Shown here piece by piece: positions 62,571 through 64,000 of a stretch of DNA of 64,000 nt; positions within the stretch are counted from its first letter, which is position 1; each line of letters begins with the position of its first letter. This DNA is from Opitutaceae bacterium (GTDB taxonomy: Bacteria; Verrucomicrobiota; Verrucomicrobiia; Opitutales; Opitutaceae). The notes under the pieces were generated by a model. That model searched no databases, was not told the origin of the DNA, and was given only the letters and a program-made list of their open reading frames with translations. Both the position numbers and the translations under genes were made by a program. Location: NCBI GenBank assembly GCA_028691845.1, contig JAQUYL010000012.1:54012-118011 (forward strand), written 5' to 3'.

Positions 62571-63542
62571 ATGGATAAACGAGCCTACGTTCTCGAATTC
62601 GAGAAGCCTCTGCGTGAATTGGAGAAGCAAATCGACGAGCTCCACCAAGGGGCACTGGAGAGCGACCACGACGTTTCAGCAGATATTGCCGCTATCGAAG
62701 CCAAGCTGGAGGAAACCAAGAAGGAAATTTACTCGAGTCTCACACCGTGGCAGCGCGTGCTCGTGGCCCGTCACCCCAAGCGACCCTACGCCCCGGACTA
62801 CATCGCGGCCCTGTTCGAGAACTTCCAGGAATTGCACGGCGATCGCCAGTTCAGGGATGACCGCGCCCTGATCGGCGGCACCGCCATGTTTCACGGCCAG
62901 GCGGTCATGCTGGTCGCACAGCAGAAGGGCCGCGACACCAAGGAAAACATTGTCCGAAATTTTGGCATGCCCAATCCCGAAGGCTACCGCAAAGCTTTGC
63001 GCCTGATGCACCTCGCCGAGAAGTTCGGGCTGCCCGTCATCTGTTTCATCGATACGCCCGGCGCCTTCCCCGGCATAGGCTCCGAAGAGCGTCACGTGGC
63101 CGAGGCTATCGCTGTCAACCAGCGGGAGATGGCGCGCCTGCGCGTGCCCACCATCTCGGTCGTGATCGGAGAGGGAGGCTCGGGTGGCGCACTCGGCATT
63201 GGGGTGACCAACCGGGTGCTCATCATGGAGAACGCCTACTACTCGGTCATTTCGCCCGAAGGCTGTGCCGCAATCCTGTGGAAGGACCGCGCCAATGCCG
63301 CCAAGGCCACCGAGGCCATGAAGATCAGCGCCCAGTATCTTTTTGAATTCGGAGTGGTAGAGGAAGTCATTCCGGAGCCACTCGGCGGCGCCCACAATGA
63401 CCCCGCCCAGACAGCGGCCGCCCTCGACGCAGCATTGCGGAAGCATCTCGCCGAATTGCTGCCACTTTCTTCCGATGAACTCGTCCGCCAGCGCTACGAT
63501 CGCTTCCGCCGGCTCGGCGTATACACCGAAACCACCACCTAA
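62571..63542 (+). CDS. accA: Acetyl-CoA carboxylase carboxyltransferase subunit alpha
   Basis: Carboxyltransferase alpha subunit for malonyl-CoA synthesis, the first step of fatty-acid formation. The 323-residue product has the characteristic N-terminus LEFEKPLRELEKQIDEL, then SSLTPWQRVLVARHPKRPYAPDYI, FHGDRQFRDDRALIGG, GRDTKENIVRNFGMPNPEGYRKALRLM, and the oxyanion/biotin-side block FIDTPGAFPGIGSEERHVAEAIA with VIGEGGSGGALGIG. The partner accD is not in the window. The gene is followed by tRNA-Pro. Confidence 0.97.
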   Translation: MDKRAYVLEFEKPLRELEKQIDELHQGALESDHDVSADIAAIEAKLEETKKEIYSSLTPWQRVLVARHPKRPYAPDYIAALFENFQELHGDRQFRDDRALIGGTAMFHGQAVMLVAQQKGRDTKENIVRNFGMPNPEGYRKALRLMHLAEKFGLPVICFIDTPGAFPGIGSEERHVAEAIAVNQREMARLRVPTISVVIGEGGSGGALGIGVTNRVLIMENAYYSVISPEGCAAILWKDRANAAKATEAMKISAQYLFEFGVVEEVIPEPLGGAHNDPAQTAAALDAALRKHLAELLPLSSDELVRQRYDRFRRLGVYTETTT

Positions 63543-63717
63543 CCCGCCCTCACCCTCGTTCCCGCTGGTACTGGCCACGGAAGGACGGACGATTCGCCAG
63601 CGGCAGATGGGGACTGGGACAGATGCAGATTCTCCTTGATTGGCCGCGGCATTCTGCCCATTGATGCACCCTTCGCCCGTCAATGGGTGGGGCGGTTGTT
63701 TTCAAATACTTGAATAT

Positions 63718-63794
<77 letters not shown>

Positions 63795-63875
63795 TTTAAT
63801 TGCCGCCGCTGGGATCGTCTTGCAGCTGTTTTTGCACAACACCCTTTATATCAGTTGCTTGATCGACAAAATAAA

Positions 63876-64000
63876 GGGTCTACACCAAAGATTGGGGAGT
63901 GGGTTGAAGGGAGTGGAGGTTCATAAGTCAGCCGCACTGGGCGATGACGCGCAGGCGGTAGTTGTTAAAGTTCCTAAAGCCATAGGCACGGCGCTGGATA
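63876..64000. mobile_element. Edge of an ISL3-like insertion sequence
   Basis: The transposase tail at 63928-64000 marks an IS that extends beyond the window. The possible terminal inverted repeat begins GGGTCTACACCAAAG at 63876. Flanking bases contain ACCCTTTAT (63841-63849) and ATAAAGGGT (63871-63879) in inverted order. Confidence 0.6.
63928..64000 (-). CDS. ISL3-family transposase, C-terminal end only (window edge)
   Basis: Reading the minus strand from the window edge gives IQRRAYGFRNFNNYRLRVI followed by AQCG and stop. AYGFRNFxNxRxR is the conserved end of ISL3-family DDE transposases, whose final segment is K..KR.AYGFRNF.NFR.R. The rest of the protein lies outside the window. It is 134 bases from tRNA-Pro. 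Confidence 0.75.
   Translation of the reverse strand, partial: IQRRAYGFRNFNNYRLRVIAQCG

Overview
The window is 64 kb of GC-rich bacterial chromosome, densely coded on both strands and mostly core genes. The mix suggests Verrucomicrobiota, probably an Opitutaceae-like lineage: lipopolysaccharide export genes show a Gram-negative envelope, HPr kinase occurs with succinyl-CoA ligase, RNase HII and RNase HIII lie side by side, S21 is present, and Shine-Dalgarno sequences are scarce. The taxon is inferred from gene content, not from a marker search.

Left part (1-9.9 kb): a truncated metal-dependent hydrolase; a tightly packed kdsC-lptC-lptA-lptB operon for Kdo and LPS transport; hprK; rph; sucC-sucD closed by a strong terminator; and a stand-alone GMP synthase ATP-pyrophosphatase-type protein lacking the amidotransferase domain. 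A DUF4337-like membrane protein follows on the minus strand. At 10.1-10.8 kb lies the most unusual small locus: a promoter-like box, about 280 bases rich in hairpins ending in a terminator, an 82-residue protein resembling the arm-binding domain of tyrosine recombinases, and three hairpins sharing the stem CCGGCTG. Next come a giant Sel1/coiled-coil/LysM gene split by a frameshift, a YchF relative lacking its GTPase motifs, a phosphate-type periplasmic binding protein, an ATP-grasp-like gene broken at a run of seven G, and prfB with its programmed +1 frameshift.

Middle (21.5-39.5 kb): exopolysaccharide and envelope genes (fcl, gmd, a tyrosine-kinase chain-length regulator, an outer-membrane barrel, a GT-C glycosyltransferase), with valS embedded among them, then an NtrC-type regulator, small secreted proteins, an esterase, a lipoprotein, an NtrB-like kinase and a phosphate-selective-type porin. 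From 39.5 to 53 kb: rnhB, rnhC, mutY, a TIM-barrel protein, rpsU, dnaE, an RsmB-like methyltransferase, a SAM methyltransferase, an SDR-like protein, a thioredoxin-like protein, a hemX-like gene and hemA.

Right part (53-64 kb): an integrase remnant beside tRNA-Gly(GCC), glnD, a GAF histidine kinase, a decayed periplasmic binding protein gene carrying a 66-base repeat, an HNH endonuclease, queA, a YceI-like protein, accA, tRNA-Pro(CGG) and the edge of an ISL3-like insertion sequence. Recurring small structures deserve attention: a family of pentaloop palindromes (four copies, one inside a coding region), and pyrimidine-rich tracts in place of Shine-Dalgarno sequences before many start codons.
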